A stretch of 64,000 bases of DNA from NCBI GenBank assembly GCA_964019425.1, contig OZ025815.1:434001-498000 (forward strand), read 5' to 3'. The position numbers were made by a program, and so were the translations under genes. This document shows, piece by piece, positions 29,138-39,757 of the stretch; positions within the stretch are counted from its first letter, which is position 1; each line of letters starts with the position of its first letter. Below the pieces are notes generated by a model. That model ran no database searches and had not been told where the DNA came from. It saw only the letters and a program-made list of their open reading frames with translations. This DNA is from Flectonema sp. DT1601. Its lineage: Eukaryota; Euglenozoa; Diplonemea; Diplonemida; Diplonemidae.

Positions 29138-31444
29138 ATGAGCGACCACCCGGAGTCTGTGACACTCCGAGGCTATCAGAAACGAATTGTAGAAAATGTA
29201 AAAAATGAGAATTCATTAGTAGTCCTCCCAACTGGATCAGGCAAGACGCTCATTGCAGCAACGATAATAGCACATGTTAAAAAGAGAGAAGATGATGATA
29301 GAATGTTACTAATGTTAGTACCGAAGAGGATACTGGTAGAGCAGCAGGCTATTGAGATAAAATCACATTTTCCACATCTGTATGTTAGAGGATATTGCAA
29401 AGGGAAATGGTTATTGGAAACTGAAAAACGAAACTTAGACGTGATAGTCGCTACTCCAGAATCAATACTTCGATTATTTACACAAGATGATCAGTATTCC
29501 TTCTGTAGATGCAGTCTTATTATTTTCGATGAAATACATCACACGAATGGTAGTGATCCGTATGTACAGATTGCTAGTGCTATCTCTGCAGCTATCGCTA
29601 CTTCTGAAAAAACTACTCAAATTCTGGGACTCACAGCTATGGTTACCTACGAAGACTCTCACGAAGTGGCTAAAAAGAAACTGGCGACCCTTCTGCACAA
29701 GTTTAATATAACAAACATTCAAACTGCTCCCAAAGAAGAGCTTGAAGCGAGTGGGTTGATGCAAGACACAACAACAAAATTACATCAAGTGGGTACCAGG
29801 AACGGATACTTTGAATGGTACCAACCAGAGCCTGTGGCGGAAATCGATTCCGCAGTCGGAATGAACTGTTACCAAGAATTTAGTATTCGCCTTGAATTAG
29901 AAAAGCTCCACCCGTGGACGATTACAATAGAGAAACTTATCCGTCAAATTGAAAGTGTTATTAATTTTGAAGAATCCATGTTGTTTGAAAATGACAAGGA
30001 TGGTAAACGAGCAAGACAACTTTTAGGAGATCGGGCAGACTGTAACACTACTTTAGCGCTGACTCATTTGTATGAGATTGCTCATACTATTATTACTAGT
30101 TGTGAGCGTGACTTGGAATTATCAATTTATCACTGGAGGATGTGTGAAGATCAGATTTCATTATTAAGTGAAGAAGAAAAACTAACAAAGTCTTACGAAC
30201 AGTTTGTTGAAGAAGGAAATCGATTAGAGAGTGATATCCGCAAAGGTTCTAATAGATTGTCTCACATGTGTAACAGCCTGGTCGACAGATACGAAAATAG
30301 CAACGGAGACGTGCGTGCGATTCTATTCACGACCCGTAAAATATCCGTCTACATATTACAACACGCACTCTCAAAGATGGAAGACCTTGGGTTGTCATAT
30401 AAATTAGGCATCTTATGTGGAGCTGGCTGGATTGGGTGTCACAGAAAGATGGATGAAGAAGACCACAGGGAAACTATTGACTTGTTTAGACAAGGTAAAA
30501 TAAATTTATTGATAGCCACTACTGTTGCTGAGGAAGGTCTCAACGTTCCAGACGCCGACTTTGTAATTAGATACGATGCAGTTCAGAATCCGGTAAGTTT
30601 CGTGCAAGGACGAGGAAGGGCCCGAATGGAAAAATCAGAGCAGTTGATTCTTGGCGAGAGACCCGGAAAGTCGATTAAACACTTCCAGAAATCAGAAGAG
30701 ATGCACCACAAACTGGTATCAACTCCAGTCGGCGAGTTAACTAATAAGAACTTGGTTATACCTGAAAAGGTTAATGTTCGACAAAAACTGACTACCGCGA
30801 TAAGCTACCTCTCGAAGAGGGAAATCGCTGGTGACACTCCACAGTTGTTAGACGTGTTTGGTACGAAGATGGGAATTCCTGTTCATCACCAATTTCAATT
30901 TGATGAGCCTCGCACTTGGCGTTGCGAGACTTCTCTAACAGTAGATGGAGATCTTTTAGAAACTAAGTCGTCTTCTTTCACGAAGTCGGAGGCTAAAAGA
31001 GATGCATCAACGAGGATGCTCAAAATATTGTTATGCAACTACAGTAAGAATGGGAGCCCCACGAATGGGAGCCACACGAATATCAACAACAAGAACAACA
31101 ATAACGAGCGCCACAAGACCAACAACAACAATAAAGAAAAACCAAAATTTATTGCCATCAGTGATGTTGACGAACTAGTAGCGTTACAAACGTTGTCGCA
31201 AAAGCTAAGCTGCATCGAACCAGAAGTATCTGAACAGTGTGGAAGTGAATGGAAAGTCACCATCACAGCATCCTATGACTATGGAGGATTTTCAGCTTCT
31301 GGTCAGCACTCCAAGAAAACTATGGCAAAGCGCCTCGCAGCCTCGTCGTTCCTCGACATCTGGAAATCTAAGTATGTTTTCTTATTAAAGTATTCCACGT
31401 TCTCTGCTCAAATTAATAAAAATTAAAACAGAAGTAACTATTGA
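29138..31444 (+). CDS. Dicer/RIG-I-type DExH helicase with two dsRNA-binding domains
   Basis: Exon 29138-31371 joins a tiny exon 31432-31444 across a 60-nt intron (GTATGT...AACAG), 748 residues. Start ATG 29138 follows AATCCAG. Motif I PTGSGKT is near residue 31, motif II DEIHH near 130, motif III LTAM near 165. A helical insertion of about 150 residues (about 245-395) sits between the two RecA lobes, the Hel2i hallmark of Dicer, RIG-I-like and FANCM helicases. Motif V/VI is ATTVAEEGLNVP and QGRGRAR near 490. After this come two dsRBD-like modules (about 570-630 and 685-745), separated by a low-complexity Asn/Lys linker. There is no RNase III or PAZ domain. It should be an ATP-dependent dsRNA-binding motor acting in RNA silencing or RNA sensing; this role is inferred. 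Confidence 0.85.
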
Positions 31445-33011
31445 GTCACGTCCTTCCGCGTCCTGCACGAGATGGTGACGTGTTTGAGGATGAGCATCTG
31501 GTGTCCTTTCATGGTCATCATTTCGGGTGTTTTCTAAATTACAAAAAACAATTGCAGTTTACCTATCACCCCTCACATATTTCAACTTATCTACACGCGT
31601 GTATTGTTGAAGACTGGTGGCTGGAATTCCTTACGTACCGAGGGGCAGCTCTCACTCCCTTCTGTTAAGTACTGTAAGAGTATTCTATTCGCTAGGCTTT
31701 CTTCTAATATCGAACGTAGCTTTTGTTTTTTAAGATAAATTATTCCTTGTCCATCCTTACTGTTTTCGGTTATGCTATTTACATGTTTGTATTTTCTTTT
31801 TTTTTCGTGAGTTTGAATTTTGACAACTGACGTACTATTTGTAATTCTGAGAGAGCGATCTCTCATGGGGTAGTGCCCCCCACAAGTGGGTAGGGGACGA
31901 ACCGTAGGAACTGGCCATAAAGCTCAAGGAAGAGTTCACCGTTTTCGTACGACGCGGTGAATGGGAAAATGATCTATTGGACCTTCCGAATTAAAAAACA
32001 AATCACACTGACGGATTAATGTTTTCTATAAAGCTCGTGACTAGCCTTCAAGGTTTATCTGAGGTTGGGTTTTGGATGTGAAAGTTATTTCAAATTTTTT
32101 TTATGATACTTTCTTTGAGAGGAAATGTCGGACTTCAGATGAAAGTATCATAAAAAAAACTGAAATAACTTTCACATCCAAAACCCAACCTCAGATAAAC
32201 CTTGAAGGCTAGTCACGAGCTTTATAGAAAACATTAACCCGTCGGTGTGATTTCTTTGTTCAGATTTTCTCACTACCAACGGCAAGTAGTAAACAAAAAC
32301 GATAATCACATGTGAGTGTTATCACCGAAATCAATCAGACTGGTATCATCAATAAATGAATCTAATAAACGAATGGTTTAAATATTATTGTCAACGTCGT
32401 GTTCTAAAGATGTCTTTTCTTTAGTTTCACAGTCATTTCGGGTGTTTTTCAAGGGCTATATAAAAAAAAAGAAAACCTCCCTTTTCTCACCGTTTTGTGC
32501 AACCAGTGTTTTTCTTGACGCACAAAAAATTCGAGCAGTTTTTTTTTAAAATTTTATTTTTATTTATTTTTTTATTTTCAATCCAAGTGCTGCCGCTTAA
32601 TGTCTGCGTCTTCAAGACTGGACACTATTCGGTCTCAGCGACGAGCTCAAATCTGTGTGTTTATATGAGCGTCGCGTGTTGTGATACGCACGTGTGTTGT
32701 CGCGTAGATTGTACTTTTTAAATTCACATTTGATAAAACAGAAGCTACAACGATTTCCAGAACATGTCGAGTATGAATAATCATATGTGTTGAATGGTTG
32801 TCGATAAGAAGATTAAAAAAAAAAAATTGAATCCGATCTCTAAAATAGAACACCTGATTTATATTTAATAAGCTAACTCTTCTTTATTAGATTCTGACAA
32901 CATCACTATCGCTTTTTGAGGGAAATTTTATTGTTGTTACTTAACTTCGTATTGTAGCTTGTTTCTAATTTCTATTTATTAATTTCACAACAGTCGGTTA
33001 CTCAGATCCCG
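31445..33011. other. 1.6-kb spacer containing a large fold-back repeat
   Basis: No coding frame is supported. The central feature is the inverted repeat at about 32001-32253. GC-containing small palindromes lie near 31866-31895. A T-rich tract near 32530-32580 and TTTCACAACAG ending at 32994 precede the Sec14-like gene; the latter is its acceptor. Confidence 0.55.
32001..32253 (+). repeat. Near-perfect long inverted repeat (fold-back), arms about 113 bp
   Basis: Left arm 32001-32113 and right arm 32141-32253 are reverse complements with only a few mismatches or small indels (mostly in the outer 25 bases and next to the T/A run at 32094-32101); the loop is 27 bases (32114-32140). It begins AATCACAC and ends GTGTGATT. 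No transposase frame is inside. It fits either a fold-back MITE or a locus whose transcript forms a dsRNA hairpin over 100 bp long. Confidence 0.9.
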
Positions 33012-34199
33012 ATGGAAGATGAGTTCTCATCACCGACTGCTGCTGAGCTCAGAGAGTTACGGGAGGTAGCTGGTGAGCACATGACGGATGAGAATTTGCT
33101 TCGCCACTGGAAAGCAAGACGAGGAGTCCTGCGGAGAGCAAAGAGGGATATCAGCGACACAATTGAGTGGAAGAAAACTATTCCCAAACACACGTATAAA
33201 CACTGTCAACATCAATTGGAAACTATGTCTGCATACATCAATGGTTGTGACTCAGAAGGTAACTGTACTATATACATGGTAGCAAGTAGAGACCCACCCG
33301 GTACTGCTGAACAAAAGATAGCATCTATACTTTTTAATATCGAAGAAGCTATAACGATAATGGAACAAAATAAACAAAAGGGAATCTTTAATGCTCGTCA
33401 GATTAATTACATCGTTGATCTCAAAGGATTTACTTTGTCAAACTCAAGACGAGACGTAACAGTCAGCAAACAATGGGGAGCTATTTTAATGAAATATTAT
33501 CCAACGATACTTCGAAAGGTTTATCTCATTAATTATCCGATGGCATTTAAGTTATTTTGGTCATTATGCAAATCTTTTGTTAATGAAAAGGAACAAGCCT
33601 CTATCAAGTGGGTTCCAAGTCATGCTGACCTTCGACAGTATTTCTGTAAAGAAGGTTTTAATCCAGAATGGCTTGAGACTCAGATGGGAGGTGATCTGAA
33701 GACTGCGACGTACATCAACTCGCCATCGAATGTTTTGAGTTACAAACCTTTCTTTGATCAGCAATCTAATTCTGATGATCTAAATTCAGTTACGTGTCTC
33801 AGTTATGTTGACTGTGAGAGCATCAGTTTTGAAGAGGATGAAGAAGAAGAAGATGAAAAACTTGATTCTCAAAACAGCAGTACGACTGACGACTCTCAGA
33901 CCTGTCGACACTATCTCGAGGCGAGTCATTCAAAACTCATGACAGGTGAAACAACTGTTTGCATTCGAAGTCCTGCAGGTCAACTACTCGAACATTCAAT
34001 TTCTAATAACACGACTGTAAATGATATCATTCAAAGTAACGTACCAGTTGGAAGGAAGCCTTCAGCCTTCGTTCTAACACACGAGAGTGTTCATGTTTCT
34101 ACTGATGCTAATCTTGTTTCAGTAATTCAAAGCAAAAACAGTTCCGTTGTGTTTGACGTCACTCCTAAGAAAACAGAGACTTGTTGTATTGTAATGTAG
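33012..34199 (+). CDS. Sec14-like (CRAL-TRIO) lipid-transfer protein with CaaX box
   Basis: 395 residues. About residues 20-50 resemble the CRAL-TRIO N-terminal helical region (DENLLRHWKARRGVLRRAKRDI). About 65-240 is the CRAL-TRIO lobe (INYIVDLKGFTLSN, YYPTILRKVYLINYPMAFKLFWSLCKSFV, then SIKWVPSHADLRQYF), which exchanges phosphatidylinositol or phosphatidylcholine. An acidic linker follows (EEDEEEEDEK). A C-terminal region (about 310-390) may be a small beta-rich domain. The protein ends CCIVM: the last four residues, CIVM, form a CaaX box favouring farnesylation, with a second Cys before it. This implies membrane anchoring. The ATG is 17 bases after CACAACAG. Confidence 0.85.
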   Translation: MEDEFSSPTAAELRELREVAGEHMTDENLLRHWKARRGVLRRAKRDISDTIEWKKTIPKHTYKHCQHQLETMSAYINGCDSEGNCTIYMVASRDPPGTAEQKIASILFNIEEAITIMEQNKQKGIFNARQINYIVDLKGFTLSNSRRDVTVSKQWGAILMKYYPTILRKVYLINYPMAFKLFWSLCKSFVNEKEQASIKWVPSHADLRQYFCKEGFNPEWLETQMGGDLKTATYINSPSNVLSYKPFFDQQSNSDDLNSVTCLSYVDCESISFEEDEEEEDEKLDSQNSSTTDDSQTCRHYLEASHSKLMTGETTVCIRSPAGQLLEHSISNNTTVNDIIQSNVPVGRKPSAFVLTHESVHVSTDANLVSVIQSKNSSVVFDVTPKKTETCCIVM

Positions 34200-35587
34200 T
34201 AACTGCTATGACAACATCCTCATTCATTAAAAGGGAAGTTTTCTTTTCAAATATTTATTGTGTGATTCTTGACTATCTAACTTGGACCTGGTTGGTAAGG
34301 AGAATTGTCCGAAGAAAGATTGTTTTTAATCTTAGCCCGAAACCAACTTGTTTGTTGTCCTACGAAATTTTGCCTTTTTTTTTTTGATTGACTGATAATT
34401 ATTAATACTAACTTGGACCTGGTTGGTAATCTTGATAACATAATTGACACATCAGGTGGTCATTTTTTTAATTTAATTTACGTAATGAAAAATTGTTTCT
34501 TCAATTGATAGCAGCTCCTGTTTTTTGATCTCCTAATTACGTGTTTTTTCGTAAAGTGGTCTCTTTATCTTAGTAAGTCTTCCCTTTTCCCTTCAGTCAG
34601 TTTTTCCCTCTTTTTTTCTTTCTTTTTACGCCCTTCCGTTTTTGCACTTTTAGTTACTGTGCCACTTGATTTGGGTGCTTTGGAGACTATGCAAAAAAAA
34701 TATCAATTCAAAAAAAAAAAAAAAATACACAAAAAAGACAAACCAACACCACACGATAAAGGTACCCTCCCCTCTACGGTATCATCCATTGATACTTGTC
34801 TTCTATTCGTTAGTAAAGTTTCTTTTGCATCAAATTAATTTGGAAAAAGAAAAGCCGAACCGAAAGTGAAATGACACCACACAAGCGACTGTCTATGTTC
34901 TTTGATGAGTGTTGTAATGGGAGATTTCCCTCAATGCTTCTTCTTTGTTAACAAGTTCCCTTTTCTCCCCATTTTTTCTGCTTCTTTTGGTAGACTCTCT
35001 CCGATTCTGTTTTCTTCTTTTTAACAAAATTGATCTGCGCACTGAAAATTTTATATCGAAATTCCTTTTCGACCCCCTCGTCAGTTTGCTTTACTGTCGC
35101 AGTTATTTTTTAGTGAGGAAAATGAGAATCAACTTTCAGAGTGATTCTCCTGAAGTGGCTTTCTTTTTGTTGTTTATCAACGGCTCTCAGAGGTATTGTT
35201 GGTACTCATTCAATACTGTTGTACTACAATTTAGCTTTCAATCTATTTGTAATAATAAATACGTGTCGTTTTGTACTTCACTCCTTACGGGGAAGGTTCA
35301 CTGCTGCTCATGAAATGAGGCCCTCTGGTGATGAGCTCCCCAGAAGAGTTTATAAATTTTTAATTTTTAATTTTTCTTTTTTTTATATAAATAAACTACT
35401 TGTAGTGAAAAATATCTCATCATTTCTCGCATTGTCTACTAAAACTGTTTTTGTTTTTAAATTCTAAAAATCCGCCTAATTATTTTTACGTATTTTTGAC
35501 TTCTTTTGGTGCCATATTTTCGATTTCGATTCTGTTTTTTTTCTCCCTCCTTTTTTTTTTAATCGGAGGAAAAAAAATGCTTGCTCC

Positions 35588-35625
<38 letters not shown>

Positions 35626-36576
35626 TTGGCTTTTCCAGTATCGTAAACGACGTACTGGTAAGCTATCATCTTCTTTCACATATCAAAATAAATTTCCCCT
35701 TGTCTTTCCCCGACTATTCTAGTTTATTGATAATATTATTAAAAAAAAAATAAACCCTTTCCTATATTATACCCTTTGTTTTAATTTATCAAAGTGTGAA
35801 AAATTTCGTTTCTTCGAAACGTCTCTTAATGTCAATTTCTCAACTGTGTGTGTCTAGCTTAGGATGTGGTAGCTACTCGATTTTCTTTATTTTTTTGTTT
35901 GCCAACAAAATTTTGAGGCTCCCGAAAATAGCTGCAATTGAATTTCAATGGCGACGTGCTCTCAGGTTACTGTTTTCTTTAATTTAATTTGTTGCTGAGG
36001 ATTCCCAATCGATTGCAGTCTTAATTACTTCAAGGCGGGTGACGACTGATGCTTTCAATTCGAAGGAGGAAAAAAAAAAAAAAAAAAACACGATTTCCTT
36101 TTTAATTGTTTTTATTTTTTTTTTGTAAGTCGCTACGGATTATCGTTTTTTTTGTGTCTAAACATCCCATTTTACTACTTCTACACTTGTAAACTTTCTT
36201 CTTGTGGTATCCTGTATGTGATTATTATTTTTTTTTGTTCACGAATCTTAGCCAGGCATTCAGCTTGGATATCATTCCTGCACAGTCTTTGTGTGGTGTC
36301 AATCTGTCCTAGTTTGTTGTTTGTGTTCATATTCGGTTTCGGCAATTATTCGCACTGATGTTGGATGTGGAGGAAATATTAATATGTTATCTCACCATGA
36401 TTAAACGTCAAGGCAGTACAGTAATACTCATTTTTATCCTTCGAAATCTTTTACTAAGTTACTTCATTGGTGTTTTATTAGTTTTTTTTTTCGTGAGCTT
36501 CTACAGAGGTTTAGTTTCGCTGACTTTGATAAAGAAATAAATATTACTGTTATTGTTCTTGTGAGGAAAATTCCCC

Positions 36577-36611
<35 letters not shown>

Positions 36612-38210
36612 CAGTCTCAGAAAATCTCTTAACTCATGAGAATAATTCGAAAACAGTAAAATAATAAATAAATTCATAATTAGTATCCTTCTGACTGATG
36701 GAGAATAATACAATAATTTCTTTTTATTTCGTTGACCCTCTCCCACGGTGTTGTTCTGTTTCGACACATGTTCCGTCATTGCGTAAAAGTTCCGCTTTTC
36801 TCTTATTTAATATTCTCTCCCTCTCTTTCTTTCTCAACGCACACGTTCTCACGTGTAGATATCATCGTAATTTCCGTCAGAATGCTATCTGTAAAACGAC
36901 TTCCGTTAACAAGTAAAGTTTAGTACTTGTTGTCCCGACTCATTGCATTTTAAACGTTTTTATCTTGCTAGTACAGCAAATTGCCTTCTGTTCTTTTTGT
37001 GTTTTCTTTTTTCCCCCCCCTCTTGTTTTTTTTTTTTTTTTTTTTTTTTGATACTTCCCTCAAAGGATGGCATGTCGGAGCGATGGAGAAAATATCAAAA
37101 AAAAAAAAAAAAAAAGGAAAGGAAAACACCGGATTGTGGTGTCTCTCTTGAGGTCGAGGTATGCTTTCTTGCTGAGTTGAATAATGTATTAAGCAACGAG
37201 AGGGAAAGAAAAAAAAAGATTCAGCAAGGAGGTTTCCATGTTAGAAACCGAAAGGAATTGTAAATTAGCGAACCTCCTTTTATAGAGGTTTGTTGTTGAG
37301 GCTGATAGTTTCGATTCTTTTTATTTATTTCTACTTTTCAATTTTGTTAGTCAGCTGGTTTCCGTTCTTTGCAATCTTGCGGCTTCTTTTTTAAGAAGTA
37401 TTTTTGTCTCGTTTTTTTTTTTTTTTTTTTTTTTGCCTTTTTATGATCTTTTCCTGTAATTTCTGTTTTCAGTTGTTTTATAAAATTTTGTTGGTTTTTT
37501 GAAGGATGAAAAGTAATAAAAAGCAACCAGATGAGTAACTTCATTGGTATTCTAATGAAAGTGTTATTCACACAAAGCTTATTATTACTTTATTGATAAT
37601 TATTTAGTATCCGTTCCTAAGTCTTTTGCGCCTACAAAACTAGTGATGTCTCACTTTCTTTAGTTTTCAGTTTTGTTGAGATTATCTCGACTAACTGTCT
37701 GTCCTCCTTATTTACATTTCCGAAGCGTTCTGCTTCGGATTTTATTTTTTATGGTCGTCGCGCTCTTCAGGTGAGGTAGCAACCCGGTGATGGCAACTTG
37801 TCAGCTGATATTTATTTAAACTGAGTTAACCCTCAGCTGAAGCCAACTGTTACTCTTTCGACAACTACTCCCTGGAATAGTATGCACTCGCTCAAGAACA
37901 ACCTTTCAGTTGGTTTGGGACCAACTCTCTCTTATTCTAATACTCTTAGATAATAGGAAAGAGGTTCACATTTCCTCTTCCTATTCCTATCTTATTTAAG
38001 TTGTGCATAAGTGCGCTACTATTACGTTTTTTTTCTTCTTTTTTCTGAGTCTTGTTGCCGTAGTTGATATGCTGCAGTTCAGTTAGTGATGTGAGTAATG
38101 AAAATGTTACCTTACTTCAAACAGATACTACAAATTAGATATTTTACTTTGTTGAGGAGAAAGGAACAAGTAATTATAATATTAATCTTCTACAGTATTC
38201 TAACAGGTGA
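34200..38210. other. 4-kb homopolymer-rich spacer with repeat R2
   Basis: No coding frame I can support. It holds repeat R2 with flanking 22-bp direct repeats (34277-34429), very long T-runs (35 T at 35590-35624, 31 T at 36579-36609), A-runs, and small hairpins (for example AGTTGGT/ACCAACT near 37908). ATCTTCTACAG and TATTCTAACAG at about 38194-38209 are the acceptors before the TTL-like gene. Confidence 0.55.
34277..34429 (+). repeat. Repeat R2 flanked by exact 22-bp direct repeats
   Basis: The 22 bases at 34277-34298 (starting CTAACTTGGACC, ending GGTTGGTAA) recur exactly at 34408-34429. The interval between aligns with 1772-1912 (copy R1) through shared blocks AAGAAAGATT, CCCGAAACC, TTGTTTGTTGTC, TACGAA, ATTGACTGA and AATACTAACTT. 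The unit period is 131 bp, so this may be a tandem duplication of which only the start of the second unit remains. Confidence 0.7.
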
Positions 38211-39440
38211 ATGAGCACACCTGTCGCAGTATGGAAAGACGTCAACTTCACTCCAGTACTAAATCAAACTCCCCTCTGCTGGCATTGGAGGAAAAGCGGT
38301 AAATGTGAGATATCACCATGTAGGTTCTCACACTCCACCAAACCAAAAAGAAAACTTAAAGAAGCATTATTCAGCTACTTAGTAGTCACTCAAAAACCAA
38401 CTCAAAAAACAGATGGAAGAGACTACAACCAAACAAAGCTTCTCGAAGATATTTTAGAACAGTCTGGCGGAACTTCAGTTTCAAGTAGCCCTGATTTCTT
38501 TTGGATGACTTCAACTAAATTCCCAACTAAAAACATAATCCCAGGTGTTACCTTCGTGAACAGATTTTGTTTAGCGAAGTCTTCAGCAGCGAGAATAACT
38601 CAGAAAGCAAGTCTAATAAAAACACTTCACAATACTAATAATATAATATGCACACCCGAATCGTACCTGTTCCCTGATGACGTGAAGGTGTTCTACAATA
38701 AATATCTAAAAGAAGAATCGACCGATAGCAGTGTTGAGTCAGGCTGGATTTGTAAACCAGCACGAGGTGGAGGGGGAACAGGGATAACGTTGATTATTGA
38801 ATCACTACGTGAGGAGCTGTTGAAAATTAGAACAACACCAACCATAGTGAGCAGGTATATATCTAATCCTCTTTTAATAAATGATCATAAGGTTGATGTT
38901 CGTTTTTATTGTCTTTTAACGTCTGTAGCACCCGACTGTAACTTCGACTTGTGGTCTCATGAGGAAGCCTTGGTGCGACATGCTGTTAATAAATATGATT
39001 CTCGCAGTACTAATCCAAGTTCTTACCTAACTTTTATTGGAGGTGTGAGTGAGACAGACCATCGTTATGCGAGACGTAATAATTCCAGTTGGAAAGATCT
39101 GCTGGACACAATTCCATCGGAGTCTGCACGAAACCTGTCATCAAACATCAACAAATTATTTAATTATTTATTCGAATCGGGTTATTGTGATGTGGTTCGA
39201 TCTCTTTCTCTTCAAACTGATAGACAGTTTGAATTATTCGGAGTTGATGTTCTTATAGACGACAATCTAAGACCCTGGATTCTTGAAGTAAACTCTAACC
39301 CTGACCTAACAGCAACAACACCTGCTGGGGGGAGAGTTTTTAAAACTGAAGAACACGTGAAATCTATTGTTGTCTCAGATATGCTTAACCTGATTAACTC
39401 ATTGGGAACTATTCCGGGAGGTTGGCAGAGAGTTAAATGA
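38211..39440 (+). CDS. Tubulin-tyrosine-ligase-like (ATP-grasp) protein with N-terminal CCCH zinc finger
   Basis: 409 residues. Residues 22-41 form a CCCH zinc finger, C-x8-C-x4-C-x3-H (CWHWRKSGKC then EISPCRFSH), normally an RNA-binding module. From about residue 75 to the end the protein is a TTL-family ATP-grasp ligase: ICKPARGGGGTGI (ATP-binding lysine), KVDVRFYCLL, and ELFGVDVLIDDNLRPWILEVN, with the metal-binding Glu and Asn kept. TTL-like enzymes add Glu, Gly or Tyr to tubulin or other proteins. All key residues look intact, so an active ligase is likely, but the substrate could be an RNA-associated protein because of the zinc finger. The ATG is one base after AACAGGTGA-type acceptor sequence. 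Confidence 0.82.
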   Translation: MSTPVAVWKDVNFTPVLNQTPLCWHWRKSGKCEISPCRFSHSTKPKRKLKEALFSYLVVTQKPTQKTDGRDYNQTKLLEDILEQSGGTSVSSSPDFFWMTSTKFPTKNIIPGVTFVNRFCLAKSSAARITQKASLIKTLHNTNNIICTPESYLFPDDVKVFYNKYLKEESTDSSVESGWICKPARGGGGTGITLIIESLREELLKIRTTPTIVSRYISNPLLINDHKVDVRFYCLLTSVAPDCNFDLWSHEEALVRHAVNKYDSRSTNPSSYLTFIGGVSETDHRYARRNNSSWKDLLDTIPSESARNLSSNINKLFNYLFESGYCDVVRSLSLQTDRQFELFGVDVLIDDNLRPWILEVNSNPDLTATTPAGGRVFKTEEHVKSIVVSDMLNLINSLGTIPGGWQRVK

Positions 39441-39757
39441 GCCGCGACAACCACACGGATGAGTTAATGGAAGTGAGAAGAATACAAAAAAATGTACTTC
39501 TACATCGACCCCTTCCTACTAACCAAACTAAGGGGTTATTTTCACTGAAATAATGTACTTGGTGATGGACTTTAATTTCATTTGTTTTTTTTTAGCTAGG
39601 CGTTTCGAGGAACTACAATGACGGCTAGCTATCAGCGCAGTTGACGATAAGTGATTGTGACTGTCCTTTCTTTTTATTTTATTTTATTTCCTATTAGAGT
39701 CTTCAAACACAAAGCAAAACAAACAAGAAAAGAAGAAGATAAAAAAGAAAACATAAA
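39441..39757. other. Intergenic spacer
   Basis: 317 bases. A TACTAAC box at about 39523 sits inside a 7-bp hairpin (ACCCCTT/AAGGGGT). TTTTATTTCCTATTAG ends near 39698 and is the probable acceptor for the transporter gene, 60 bases before its ATG. Confidence 0.45.

Noticed and set aside
28999..37892. Shared 14-mer AGTATGCACTCGCT at 28999-29012 and 37879-37892
   Set aside because: In tens of kilobases of AT-rich spacer one or two such matches are expected by chance and the flanks do not extend the similarity.
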